From NCBI GenBank assembly GCA_022447545.1, contig JAKVBI010000004.1, positions 21,642-85,641 on the forward strand: 64,000 bases of DNA, written 5' to 3'. This document shows, piece by piece, positions 33,936-43,700 of this stretch (position 1 is the stretch's first letter; the number at the start of each line of letters is the position of its first letter). The translations under genes and the position numbers were made by a program. Source of the DNA: Myxococcota bacterium (GTDB lineage: Bacteria > Myxococcota_A > UBA9160 > SMWR01). The notes below the pieces were generated by a model that was not told where the DNA came from, searched no databases, and was given only the letters and a program-made list of their open reading frames with translations.

Positions 33936-35537
33936 CTACTCCATGTATCCGAGCATCTGCAGCTGCGCCATGAGCTTGTCCTTTTCATCCTCTCCCATGG
34001 CAGCGCCAGCCGTATCGTCTCCCACTTTCCGGGTCGCGGGGCCTTCCACGATGGGGTGAGCCTCCAGATAGGCGAGATCGAACATTTCCTCGGGCACCCG
34101 CCCCTCGAAGTCCTCGGGCACGGACAGCCCCAGACTGTGCAACAGGATCGCGGCAACATCTTCGATGCGACGGCGACCGAGCTCCACCCCCTGACGGATA
34201 CCCTTCCCCCAGCCGATCAACACGCCGTCCGGGTGGTGGGTGCCCGCCGCATCTTCACGCGGCTCCACGGCAGGCTGCTTGTTCTTGATCGAAACGAAGC
34301 CGTGGTCGCGCAGCACGAGCAACAGATCTGGGGCGTCGTTCATCGCGGAGCCGGGAAAGACGTCCTCGCGCCGATGGATCTCGCTGATGTAGCGCTCTCC
34401 CGTCTCGGGATCCGTCCAATCCTCTAGATCCGCCACCAATTTGGCACGGAAGGCCTCATAGTCGGCCGGGTCAATACCACCACTCCCGTCGTCTCCGCGC
34501 ACCCGGATGGTAATCCCATTGCTGGAAGGCGTGCGGCAGTAGGCCGAGGTGTCGGCCCAATCGAGGTTCGCGAACATGCTGTCTTCGCGGCGCCGGGCGG
34601 CCTCGGTGTCGGGCATCTCCTTCCAACTCAGGTATCCCTTCGACTCGAGAAAAGTGTTGATCCGCATCACTTCGGTGGTGGCCGTAAAGCCGTGGTCCGA
34701 GGCCAAGAAGACCTGCACGTCCTCTGGCGCTGCCTCCACGAGTTGCTCGATGAAGCCATCGAGCTGGCGAAAGTACTCGAGGCAGAGTTTTCGCATCCGC
34801 ACGAAGTACTCCGAGGGCTCGGCGGGCTCCAGACTCGGGTCGATGAACTGCCAGGCCTGGTGCTGGATCTTATCCACACCGTCGAACATCACGGCCAGTA
34901 GGTCCGGGGCGTCCTCGCGCAGCACGAACTCCGCGATCCGAAACCACTGCATCTCTCGCGGCAGGTGGTAGCTCACCCAGGCCTCTCGATCGCCGTCGGA
35001 GAGCTCGTCTAGCGCCTGTTTCTCCTGATCGAAGTCCCAGGCGAGCTCCTTGGCCTCGAAGCCAGGGAGGGCCTTGAGACGGTCGTAGAAGCCCTTGGGC
35101 CGCGTATTGCGTCGCAGGTGCCTCCATGGAATGAAACCGGGAACCATGACACCATCGATGTCCTTGGCCGGAGGCGCGGTGAAGGGAAAGTTGAGCGCTG
35201 CAATGCGTCGATCCTGGCGGCTCGCGATCGACCAGATCGTCTCCGTTCGGCAGTCGCGGGCGTCGTAGAGCGTGAAAAACACATCGTCGCCGCGCTCCTC
35301 AGCACGAATAAAATCGTAGACGCCATGATGACCGGGCGAGCGGCCCGTCATCAACGACACCCAAGCCGGGGGTGTCAGGGGATTCGGGGTGGAGAGAAGC
35401 TTGCTCTTCACACCGTTCGCGAGCATTTTCGCCAGGTAGGGCATCACCGGAGCCTCGCCCTCAGCGCTGCGCGTGAACTCGTCCAGAATCGTGAAGGTGG
35501 CTCCGTCCATGCCGATCAGCAGTGTCCGCGTGCTCAT
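33936..35537 (-). CDS. Alkaline phosphatase superfamily enzyme (type I phosphodiesterase / nucleotide pyrophosphatase-like)
   Basis: 533 residues from the ATG at 35537, which overlaps the ACP stop by four bases (ATGA). It begins RTLLIGMDGATFTILDEF with a metal-binding Asp. The nucleophile loop is PLTPPAWVSLMTGRSPGHHGVYDF (the Thr/Ser after PAW), followed by MFDGVDKIQHQAWQFID and VFLASDHGFTATTEVMRINTFL, then TPSSNGITIRVRG and GTHHPDGVLIGWG, with the remaining zinc ligands (DH, HH). This fits the Pfam phosphodiesterase group that removes phosphate or nucleotide-linked groups. It is tightly coupled to the ACP. It may recycle or cleave a phosphoryl group on the carrier or product. That role is an inference. 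Confidence 0.82.
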   Translation of the reverse strand: MSTRTLLIGMDGATFTILDEFTRSAEGEAPVMPYLAKMLANGVKSKLLSTPNPLTPPAWVSLMTGRSPGHHGVYDFIRAEERGDDVFFTLYDARDCRTETIWSIASRQDRRIAALNFPFTAPPAKDIDGVMVPGFIPWRHLRRNTRPKGFYDRLKALPGFEAKELAWDFDQEKQALDELSDGDREAWVSYHLPREMQWFRIAEFVLREDAPDLLAVMFDGVDKIQHQAWQFIDPSLEPAEPSEYFVRMRKLCLEYFRQLDGFIEQLVEAAPEDVQVFLASDHGFTATTEVMRINTFLESKGYLSWKEMPDTEAARRREDSMFANLDWADTSAYCRTPSSNGITIRVRGDDGSGGIDPADYEAFRAKLVADLEDWTDPETGERYISEIHRREDVFPGSAMNDAPDLLLVLRDHGFVSIKNKQPAVEPREDAAGTHHPDGVLIGWGKGIRQGVELGRRRIEDVAAILLHSLGLSVPEDFEGRVPEEMFDLAYLEAHPIVEGPATRKVGDDTAGAAMGEDEKDKLMAQLQMLGYME

Positions 35538-35827
35538 ACCGAACCATCCTCGAGTTTCTTGGAGATGAATTCGATCATCTCGCCAAGTGCAAGATCTTCC
35601 ACATAGCTTCCATCGTGCATGAGGAGATCCTGAAACCCCATCTTGCGCTCGTAGTGCTCTTCCACTGCTACGCACAGTTGGATTACATCCACAGACGCGA
35701 AATCCAGATCGGCCACCAGCAGCGTCTCTCGTCCAATCGGCTCCTCGAGATCCAATCCCCAATCCTGGATCAGATCCTCGACGATCTCCCGAACGACTCG
35801 CTCCCCAACCGATTCAGCACCACTCAC
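35534..35827 (-). CDS. Discrete acyl carrier protein
   Basis: 97 residues from a GTG at 35827, 35 bases after the PKS2 stop. A compact acidic helix bundle: VVREIVEDLIQDWGL, then the prosthetic-group site LVADLDFASVDVIQLCVAVEE with Ser45 in DFASVD at the position of the usual D-S-L, then DLALGEMIEFISKKL. The D-S-L motif is altered to A-S-V, yet the Ser and acidic surround are intact. PKS2 carries no ACP domain, so this protein is a good candidate carrier for its KS, with the built-in PPTase providing the arm. The stop overlaps the downstream phosphodiesterase start by ATGA. Confidence 0.88.
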   Translation of the reverse strand: MSGAESVGERVVREIVEDLIQDWGLDLEEPIGRETLLVADLDFASVDVIQLCVAVEEHYERKMGFQDLLMHDGSYVEDLALGEMIEFISKKLEDGSV

Positions 35828-35862
35828 GGCTCAACCCTACATATTCCACTCTACACACCGTA

Positions 35863-38800
35863 TCAGCTTGCCAAGGCAATGATCACGTCGCCACGGCGCT
35901 TCACCGAAACATCAACCACGCAATCAGCATGACGCACCTTCGCAGTTTCGCACGCGTCCGACGAAAATTTCACCTCGAAGGCAGCGGGCTCGCCCTGGAG
36001 ACCCGTGCCTACGGCCTTGGCGGCCGACTCTTTAGCGCACCAGATGCGCAATAGCTTATCCTGAAGCGGCTCACCTCGGAGGCCCTGAACCAGACGCTGC
36101 TCCTCGGGCGTGAAACTCTGGACCACGTGCTCAGGCTTCTGCACACGACTGACCCGCTCGGCGTCCACACCAATCATCACACCCGGCTCCGCCAGCGCAA
36201 CGACGGACATGTGTCGATCGTGGCTGAGCGACACCGCGGGCGCGGACAGCTGGGAGCACCACCAGCCCTCGACTTGAGGAGCACCTGTCGGCTCGCGCCT
36301 CACGACCACGTCCGCCGGATGTGGTAGCTGCCCGATTCGCGAGTGCACCCACCAGCGAACAGCCTCCTTGATGCACACACGGCCCAGAAGCCATGTGTGT
36401 CGTCTCGGTCCCTTCAGACCGATCCACTCGTCGCGCTCATCGCGGGAGAGCACGGCATGGGCGAGGATCCTCGCGAAGATCCCACTCGACTGATTAAAGA
36501 AAGCCTCGGGCAGGTGCTCGAGTTCCCAGAGTGAGACCCCCTCCTTCATCACTAGCGGGCTCGGCCGCCCAAGCCAGCCAACCTGTGGATCGCAACGCAG
36601 GGCGACATAGCGGGCGGGCACTTCGAAGAAGACATTCACCAGATCGCGCACACGCACGAGAGGCTGGCCCGTCGCATCCAGACACTCAAAACTCCAAGCC
36701 CGCGGGGAGTCCATAGGCGCAACGCGGTCGGGGGCGCATACCTGCTGCGGGGTCTGGCGAGCGCGCAGCTCCAAGCCAGCAAGGTTTTCCGGGCAGTCAC
36801 TATAGAGTTCGATTCGGCCGATGGTTGACGGAAAGCAGTTGAAGTCCGTACCGATCTGGTTGGCGATCCAGTAAGCGGCCAGCTGTCCGAAAGCATCGAG
36901 CAGAATGGGATTCAGCACCAGATTGGGCTGCTCGCCGGCCGCGAAGAACCCATCCAGAGACACCGGCGAGAGTCGCCCCTCGATTCCGTCGGCGTTCCAG
37001 CCATGAACGTGCTCAACACTCTGAAACAGGCGGCCGTGGAACATCCCGGTCGTGTAGAGGTCTGGGCCGTTCCAACGCGAAGCTTCCAGGGGTGCCGACA
37101 TGTCTAGGGGAGTTACGCCTGAGAGTTCAAAATCTGCACGGAAACCGTACTCCGCGCTCATCACCAGACCCTCGGAACCGTGGATTTCAGCCCTGTAGCG
37201 GCCGGCTGCGGGATCGAGTCGCTCCGCCCTCACTTCGAGAATCGCCTCCTCGTGATCGAGTGCGATCCAATCGATGGCACGGACGTTCTCGATCACTCGT
37301 AGCGACGCCGTCTCTGCCAGCAGTGCGCAGGCCTCCGCCATGATTTCCAGACTCACCATCAGCGGAACGCACGAGAGGCCACTGAGTTCGGGTTCCACCG
37401 CAGACACGGCACCCGACAGCACATGGTGTTGCAGGAAGCGATCGTGGGCGAGCGAGAGATCGACCTCAGCCACCAGACGATCGGTGTCAACTGCGACGAT
37501 CTCACTCAGAAATGGCACGAAGCTCTCGGGATCCCCACCCGGGGACGCTGCCTCGGACCGGCGGAGTGAGGTCGAAGTCGCCTGAAGAACGTCGGCCTGG
37601 CTCTGCAGGAAACCGCGCATGAGATCGAAATGGCCGGCCATGACCTCTCGCGTGTCGGCCTCCCCTGGGACGCCGGTCGGCCCGAGGGCACCCTCGGCGG
37701 AACGCTCGGCCTGTTCGTGCACTGAAGGGACATCGGAGACGGGCACAGCCGGAACGTCAGCACTGGCCGAGTTCACGGTAGCGGGGGCGAGCTCCCGCAG
37801 CCGAGTGATCTCTGCATCGGAAAAACGCACGAAGGGCAGTGTGTTGTCGAGCAGAGCACCTCGGCGAACAGGCTCAGGATCCGTATCGAGCTGAATCTCT
37901 GCGATCGCGCGACCCGTGTAGAGGGCTTCGAGAGCGATGGGATGGCAGTTCACGAAGAGTTGGGAGAGTGCCGCAAGCAGCTGCTCGAGATCGCCGCGAC
38001 GCTGCGCGTTCGTGGGAATCGCGAGGTGATCGCGGTCCGACAGGATATCGCCCACGAACGCTGTGAGGTTCGAGGAGGGACCGACCTCCACGAAGGTCCG
38101 CACGCCGTCCTCGTACATGCGCAGGACCGTCTCACGGAAGCGCACCCTGGATGACCACTGCGCAGCCGCGAGCGAGCGGGCCGATTCGGCGTCACGCGGA
38201 AAAAAGTCGGCCGATGCGCACGAATAGAGCGGCACCTTCGGCGCCCTGAGGCCAGCGCGTTCGTAGTAGCTCGCGAAGGCATCGCTCACCTGATCAAACA
38301 TCGGCGTGTGGTAGCCTCGATCGAAGGGCAGCCGCATCATGATGCCGCCTGCCTGGCCAAGCGTACGCTCAAGGCGCACCACCGTTTCCTCATCGCCGTA
38401 GAGGATCAACTGATTGTCGCAGTTCTCCATGGCGAGGAAGACGCGCCCATCCTGCGCAGCCACCTGCTCGACCACAACCTCGCGAGGAAGCGCGCCTACT
38501 GCCAGCATCGCACCCGTGGGGATCAGTCCGCGGCCAACCACACGTTGGTACTCCGCATTGAGCCCCCGGATGAATTCGGCAAGAGACGCCTGAGTATCTG
38601 CAATGGCGCCAGCGGCGGCGAGGGCACTCGATTCGCCCGAGCTGTGTCCCACCATCACATCCGCGCGTACGCCCAGGGAACAGAGCAGTCCGTACATGGC
38701 GCGCCCACCCACGAAGACGGCCTCGGACCCGACATCCATGTCGTGAAGTCGCTCCTCGAGCACGGCGCGGCGCGCTTCGGAGAGCTCGGACTCCGGCGGA

Positions 38801-40701
38801 AGCAGCACGTCAGTACGGGTCCCCCCAAGCGGCTCGTCGTACAGGTCGTGCCAAAAGTCGAACCACTCGCGAATTCCGTCGAAATGTTGCGCGAGTTCGG
38901 AGAACATGCCCAGATATTGAGAGCCCTCTCCCGGGAACAAGAAGGCAAGCTTGCCGGGCAGCGGTTCCTCGGAGTACGCGCTCCCCTTGCGAGTCGCCCA
39001 GCGCGGCTTCGTGCTTTTCTTCTGCAGGCGTTTACGCGCCTGGACGAGCTTCTTCGCGAGGTCTGCCGTATCGCCCGCTACGATCGCGAGTCGGGAGGCA
39101 GCATGATTACGCTCCTGCGCTCTCCGCATGAGAGCCGCCGCGACCTCCGAGAGCGAGACATCGGGATTGCGCTCGAGAAAGGACTCCACTTCCTGGAGTT
39201 CGACGAGCAGCGCACCGGCATCGGCCTGAGCGAAGACGCAGAGTTCCGCAGGCCACGCGGCCAACACAGGGGCCCGCTTGGCCTCGCCGGGCGCCTCTTC
39301 CAGAATCGCGTGGGTGTTGATACCACCGAAACCGAAGGCATTCACACCCGCGCGACGAGGCTGACCGGGCTTGGCGATCCAGGGGCGCCGTTCAGTGTTG
39401 ATATACAGCGGCGTCGTCTCCAGTTCGAGTTCGGGGTTGACCTCTCCGCACAACGTGGGCGGCAGCACCTTCTCGCTCAATGCCAGCGCAGCCTTGATCA
39501 TTCCCGCGATACCCGCAGCCGGAATACAGTGGCTGATCATCGACTTCACCGAGCCCATTGCGACGCTGCCCTGCTCCGATTTACGCTCTCCTAACACGCT
39601 CTTGAGCGCACCGATCTCGGTCTGATCACCGAGCGGGATCCCGGTACCATGTGCCTCGACGAGACCGATGGTCGCTGGATCGACCCCACTCGCCTCATAG
39701 GCGCGCTGAATCGCCAGCACCTCGCCATCCAGGCTGGGCGCGAGCAGACCGTGGCCGCGACCGTCGCTCGCCTGTCCAACGCCGCGAATCAGCGCGTAGA
39801 TGCGATCGCCGTCGGTCAGAGCATCCGAGAAACGCTTGAGTACGACAGCCCCGAGCCCCTCTCCGAGCAGGGTACCGTCACTGCCACTCTCAAAGGGCCG
39901 CACGCTACCGCGCGCACTGAGCGCACCCAGCAGGCTGAAGATCACACAAACCTCGGGCGGCAGTGAGGCGTTGACTCCTCCCGCGACCATCATGCGACTC
40001 CGGCCGCTGCGCAGTTCGTCCATCGCGGCCCCCACCGCCAGAAGCGACGACGAACAAGCAGCATCCACCAGATAGTTGGGGCCACGCAGGTCGAGACGGT
40101 TGGCGATTCGGCCGGTCATCACGTTGGGCACCAGCGAGGGCGCAACGTCGGCGTTGAACTGCGGAAGCTTCGAAGTCAACAACTCGCGCACCTTTGCCTC
40201 GCGGTCGGAGCCGAGTTCGGGAATCAGCGAGCGCACGATGTCGAGTGTTTGATCCAAAACGATGTGGTGCTGGATCAGATTCGCCTGGCCGCGGTGGAGA
40301 TAGGTGCTGTGCCCTAGCACGATCCCGGTATCCCGATGATCGAAGCCATCGAGGTAGCCGGCGTCGCGCAGCGCAGCGCTCGCAATTTCGAGTGCGAGAA
40401 ACTGGTCGGGCTCTCCGCCGTCGACGGAATTCGGCATGATGCCGAATGGCCTCGGATCGAAGCAGTAGAGGTCCTTGAGGTAGCCGCCCTTGGCGGTATC
40501 GATGCGCCCCGACGCCAGATAGCGTTCGGCATCCCAGCCTTCCTGGGGATCGCCCACGGCATCGACCTTCCCCAGGATGTTCCGCCAGAAAGTCTGGAGA
40601 TCACGCGCCTGGGGGAACGCGCATGCCATCCCGACGATGGCGATGGGCTCGTCACCGCCTTGAGCGTGCTGCTGTCCGGGCACGTGGCCAAACGCTTCCA
40701 C
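35863..40701 (-). CDS. Iterative type I PKS/Pfa-like protein: KS-AT-DH-PPTase
   Basis: 1612 residues from a GTG at 40701, only three bases after the PKS1 stop. KS (about 18-460): AACSSSLLAVG with Cys216, EAHGTG (His352) and SVKSMISHCIPAAG. AT (about 590-900): LAFLFPGEGSQYLGMF and VGHSSGESSALAA with Ser687. A short helix HFDLMRGFLQSQADVL follows, which usually precedes an ACP, but no ACP is present. DH hot-dog (about 1080-1380): HHVLSG (HxxxG) and NPILLDAFGQ (Asp). C-terminal Sfp-type phosphopantetheinyl transferase (about 1410-1612): GVDAERV and WCAKESAAKAVG. A PPTase on a PKS is known from enediyne synthases (PKSE) and PUFA-synthase accessory proteins. It would pair with PKS1 and the discrete ACP. 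Confidence 0.93.
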   Translation of the reverse strand: MEAFGHVPGQQHAQGGDEPIAIVGMACAFPQARDLQTFWRNILGKVDAVGDPQEGWDAERYLASGRIDTAKGGYLKDLYCFDPRPFGIMPNSVDGGEPDQFLALEIASAALRDAGYLDGFDHRDTGIVLGHSTYLHRGQANLIQHHIVLDQTLDIVRSLIPELGSDREAKVRELLTSKLPQFNADVAPSLVPNVMTGRIANRLDLRGPNYLVDAACSSSLLAVGAAMDELRSGRSRMMVAGGVNASLPPEVCVIFSLLGALSARGSVRPFESGSDGTLLGEGLGAVVLKRFSDALTDGDRIYALIRGVGQASDGRGHGLLAPSLDGEVLAIQRAYEASGVDPATIGLVEAHGTGIPLGDQTEIGALKSVLGERKSEQGSVAMGSVKSMISHCIPAAGIAGMIKAALALSEKVLPPTLCGEVNPELELETTPLYINTERRPWIAKPGQPRRAGVNAFGFGGINTHAILEEAPGEAKRAPVLAAWPAELCVFAQADAGALLVELQEVESFLERNPDVSLSEVAAALMRRAQERNHAASRLAIVAGDTADLAKKLVQARKRLQKKSTKPRWATRKGSAYSEEPLPGKLAFLFPGEGSQYLGMFSELAQHFDGIREWFDFWHDLYDEPLGGTRTDVLLPPESELSEARRAVLEERLHDMDVGSEAVFVGGRAMYGLLCSLGVRADVMVGHSSGESSALAAAGAIADTQASLAEFIRGLNAEYQRVVGRGLIPTGAMLAVGALPREVVVEQVAAQDGRVFLAMENCDNQLILYGDEETVVRLERTLGQAGGIMMRLPFDRGYHTPMFDQVSDAFASYYERAGLRAPKVPLYSCASADFFPRDAESARSLAAAQWSSRVRFRETVLRMYEDGVRTFVEVGPSSNLTAFVGDILSDRDHLAIPTNAQRRGDLEQLLAALSQLFVNCHPIALEALYTGRAIAEIQLDTDPEPVRRGALLDNTLPFVRFSDAEITRLRELAPATVNSASADVPAVPVSDVPSVHEQAERSAEGALGPTGVPGEADTREVMAGHFDLMRGFLQSQADVLQATSTSLRRSEAASPGGDPESFVPFLSEIVAVDTDRLVAEVDLSLAHDRFLQHHVLSGAVSAVEPELSGLSCVPLMVSLEIMAEACALLAETASLRVIENVRAIDWIALDHEEAILEVRAERLDPAAGRYRAEIHGSEGLVMSAEYGFRADFELSGVTPLDMSAPLEASRWNGPDLYTTGMFHGRLFQSVEHVHGWNADGIEGRLSPVSLDGFFAAGEQPNLVLNPILLDAFGQLAAYWIANQIGTDFNCFPSTIGRIELYSDCPENLAGLELRARQTPQQVCAPDRVAPMDSPRAWSFECLDATGQPLVRVRDLVNVFFEVPARYVALRCDPQVGWLGRPSPLVMKEGVSLWELEHLPEAFFNQSSGIFARILAHAVLSRDERDEWIGLKGPRRHTWLLGRVCIKEAVRWWVHSRIGQLPHPADVVVRREPTGAPQVEGWWCSQLSAPAVSLSHDRHMSVVALAEPGVMIGVDAERVSRVQKPEHVVQSFTPEEQRLVQGLRGEPLQDKLLRIWCAKESAAKAVGTGLQGEPAAFEVKFSSDACETAKVRHADCVVDVSVKRRGDVIIALAS

Positions 40702-40704
40702 CGC

Positions 40705-43700
40705 TCAGTCCGTCACTTCGCCGGCCGGTCCCACGGCCTCCGGGGTCGCGGCTCCCACGAGGCGGTTCAGTTCGGGACTGGAGACGCACTGCATGCCATA
40801 GACCACGAGGTGCACGCGTCCCTCATCGTCGCTGAAGAACACATCGCCCTGCACGAGGTGGGGCTCGCTCGCGATGTCGCGCTCGAAGGTCAGGACGAGC
40901 CTCTCGGGTCTTTCGCTGCTGAAACGCACAACCCGATCAAAACCCGCGGGGAGCGCGACTTCATCTCGATACAGGCGGGCCCATAGGATTGCCACCTGCG
41001 CGGCGGCGTCGACAGCACCGGGATCGAAGAGCCAGGCGTCCGCTCCCCCGCCGGTGCTCGGCAGCCACTTGGCCGGCGCCGTCCGCTGTACCCCCACCTG
41101 CGCGCCCCCGTCCGCAAAACCGTCGATCGCGACGATGACCTGGAAGAGCGGCCCGTGGAAAAGCATCTCTTCGTAGGCGCGCGCCGGTGACAGCCCCTGA
41201 GTACCCTGAAAGAGCCGACTGCCTCCCGAAATCTCGGGTAACTGGTGACCCAGGCGCGCGATTGCACGGTAGTGGAAGCGCGGCCGGCCGCTCGGACCGT
41301 CCGGCTGTGACTGCAACCGAGCCTTCACCTCAATGCCATCGGGAGCGGATCCGACGACAGGATCGAGCACCAACGCGAGTCGCTGCGGGAGTTCTCCGCA
41401 CTCGATTCCCTTCAACAAACGAAAGTCGGAGAGTTCCACGAGTGTCCAGTCGGGCCAGAGAGAAGCGATCCCCTGGGCGATCAGTTCGAGCGCTACGGCA
41501 GCCGGAAGAATCGGCTTTCCGTCCATCTGGTGATCGCGCAGATACGCATGCGCCTCATCGATCTCGAAGTGGATCGTGCGGCCCTGTCCGCGCGTGCTCT
41601 CGACACGGACCTCGCCGAGCAACGGCAACAAACTGGAGGCCTTCTCTTGCGCTCCAACAGCAGGCTCGAATTCTCCAGCCTGAGCCTCACGCTCCTCCCA
41701 GGGGCCGGCGCCCAAGACAATCTCGACCGTCGGATCTTCGGACTCGCGAAGTTCGCCTGCAAAAAGTGCTCGACCGACGTCAGGCTCGACCCGTTCGACA
41801 CCCATGGCGGCAAACTTGGCCTCGACCTCCGGACTCACCATTCCTGCGCCAAAACTCGTGGCCGCCCAAGGACCCCAACAGAGCGAGCGAACGCGCACCC
41901 GCTCCGACCAGCAACTCCGAAGCTGGCAGCAAAGCCGGTTCATCAACTCATTGGCGGTCGCGTAATCGCTCTGACCGCTGTTTCCGAAGCGCCCGGCCAC
42001 CGAGCTAAAGACCGTGAAGAAGCGCAGTGACTGTGACGGCACGAGTTTCTGGAGCAACAGCAGGCCGACGACCTTGGTCTCCACGACGCGCGACCAACTC
42101 TCGGGGGTCTTGTCCTCGAGCAGCTTATCGTCGATCACACCCGCGCCGTGCACGACACCCTCGATGTGCCCATGGTCGCGCATCACTGCGTCTACCAGAG
42201 AACGCATCGCGCCCTCGTCGCATACATCTGCCGCGTGGTACTCCACCACAGCACCGCGCTCACGCAGATCCGCGATATTGGCCAGCAACTCGCGTGCGCG
42301 GAGGACCGTGTCCACCTCTCGCTGCATGCGTGCGGGCGACCAGTCGAGCACCCCGGAACGCACTTGCGCGATGAAGTGATCACGCAGCCCCGACGCATCC
42401 GGGAGCGCTGCGATCTCGGGAGCCTCGGGTCCGGGAAGTGGAGTGCGGCCCTGCAAGACCAGCGTCACGCCGGGCCGCGCCAGCTCGCGCAGCACCTCGG
42501 CAGTAATCCCACGGGCACCACCGGTGGCGAGGACGACTCTCGCGTCCGCGGGAGTCTCCTTCGCGTCGGATGCTGATTCAAACGTGTCCTCTCCGCCCGA
42601 TGCAACTTCACGAGTACGGAAGACCGTACGGAGACCCTCGGGATAGCCGACCTCGATGCGACCACCGCAGAGTTCGAGTTCGGCCAGCACCTGATCGGCC
42701 AGGGCGTCGATGGTCTGCCGGGCATCGAGGTCGATGGCCTTGGTGCGAAGCTTCGGTCGCTCCTCGCGGAGAGACTTCAGGAGCCCGACATCGCCACCCT
42801 GAAGCGAGAGTCCCTCCCCCGGCGCCATCTCGCGCGCGAAGGTGCCGCCAAGCGCGCTCGCCGAAAGCACGTGTGCCGTCGGCGCCAGATGGACAAGCCC
42901 CCCACGTAGCAGACGAAAGAACGCTTCATGATTACGACGGAGCTGAGCTCGGAACTCACCGATGGGAGCGTCGGCGGCGAGCCATGGAGTATCCAGCGGA
43001 GCCAGGTGCACGACTCCGGCGAGAGGCTCTGGGCGTGACGCGAGCGACTCGGAAACGCGCCCAAGCACAGTCTCGTCCACGAGATCGTCGGCATCCAGCA
43101 GTTCGACACTGCAACCCCGAGCACTGAGCAAGGCGGAAAGCACTTCGGCAATTCCGCGTCCATCGCGAGTCACCAGAAAGTGCCCACTCTCGAGGCTGCG
43201 TGCCATGGAGTCGTCCAGTGCCTCGACCTCGTGGTCAATGACGTACCGGGGCAGGTGACGAATTACTTTCGCCTCTTCTCCTACCCCGGCGCGTTCAAAA
43301 GGGCGCGTGTCCCCCACTGCGTGGAGGGCACCGAGCATGTCAAGCATGCCGTTCAGCGTGGCCTGCCGATTGAGGGTGCTGCGTTCCTCGCCAAGCTGTT
43401 CGCCGTAGAACTCGGGCAATACATGGAGCAGCTCGCCGACGATCTCGACTCGCTTGATCGAGTCGATACCGAGTTCGGCTTCTAGATCCTGATCGACCCC
43501 CACCATGTCCGGCGGATATCCAGTCTTCTGCTCGATCAGCTGGAGAAGCAACGCTTCGACCTTATCTCGATCGAAGCCGTCCGTGTGCCCGTTGGCTGCG
43601 ACAGTGGGCGACTCGACGACTTGAGTCATAGCCGCAATCGGCACCTCGGGAACCGCCGGCGCGCTCGGCGCGGGGCCGGGCGCGAGGAGCACGCTCGAAG

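Noticed and set aside
38308-39594. Rightward 428-codon frame
   Set aside because: Antisense to the AT/KS part of PKS2.
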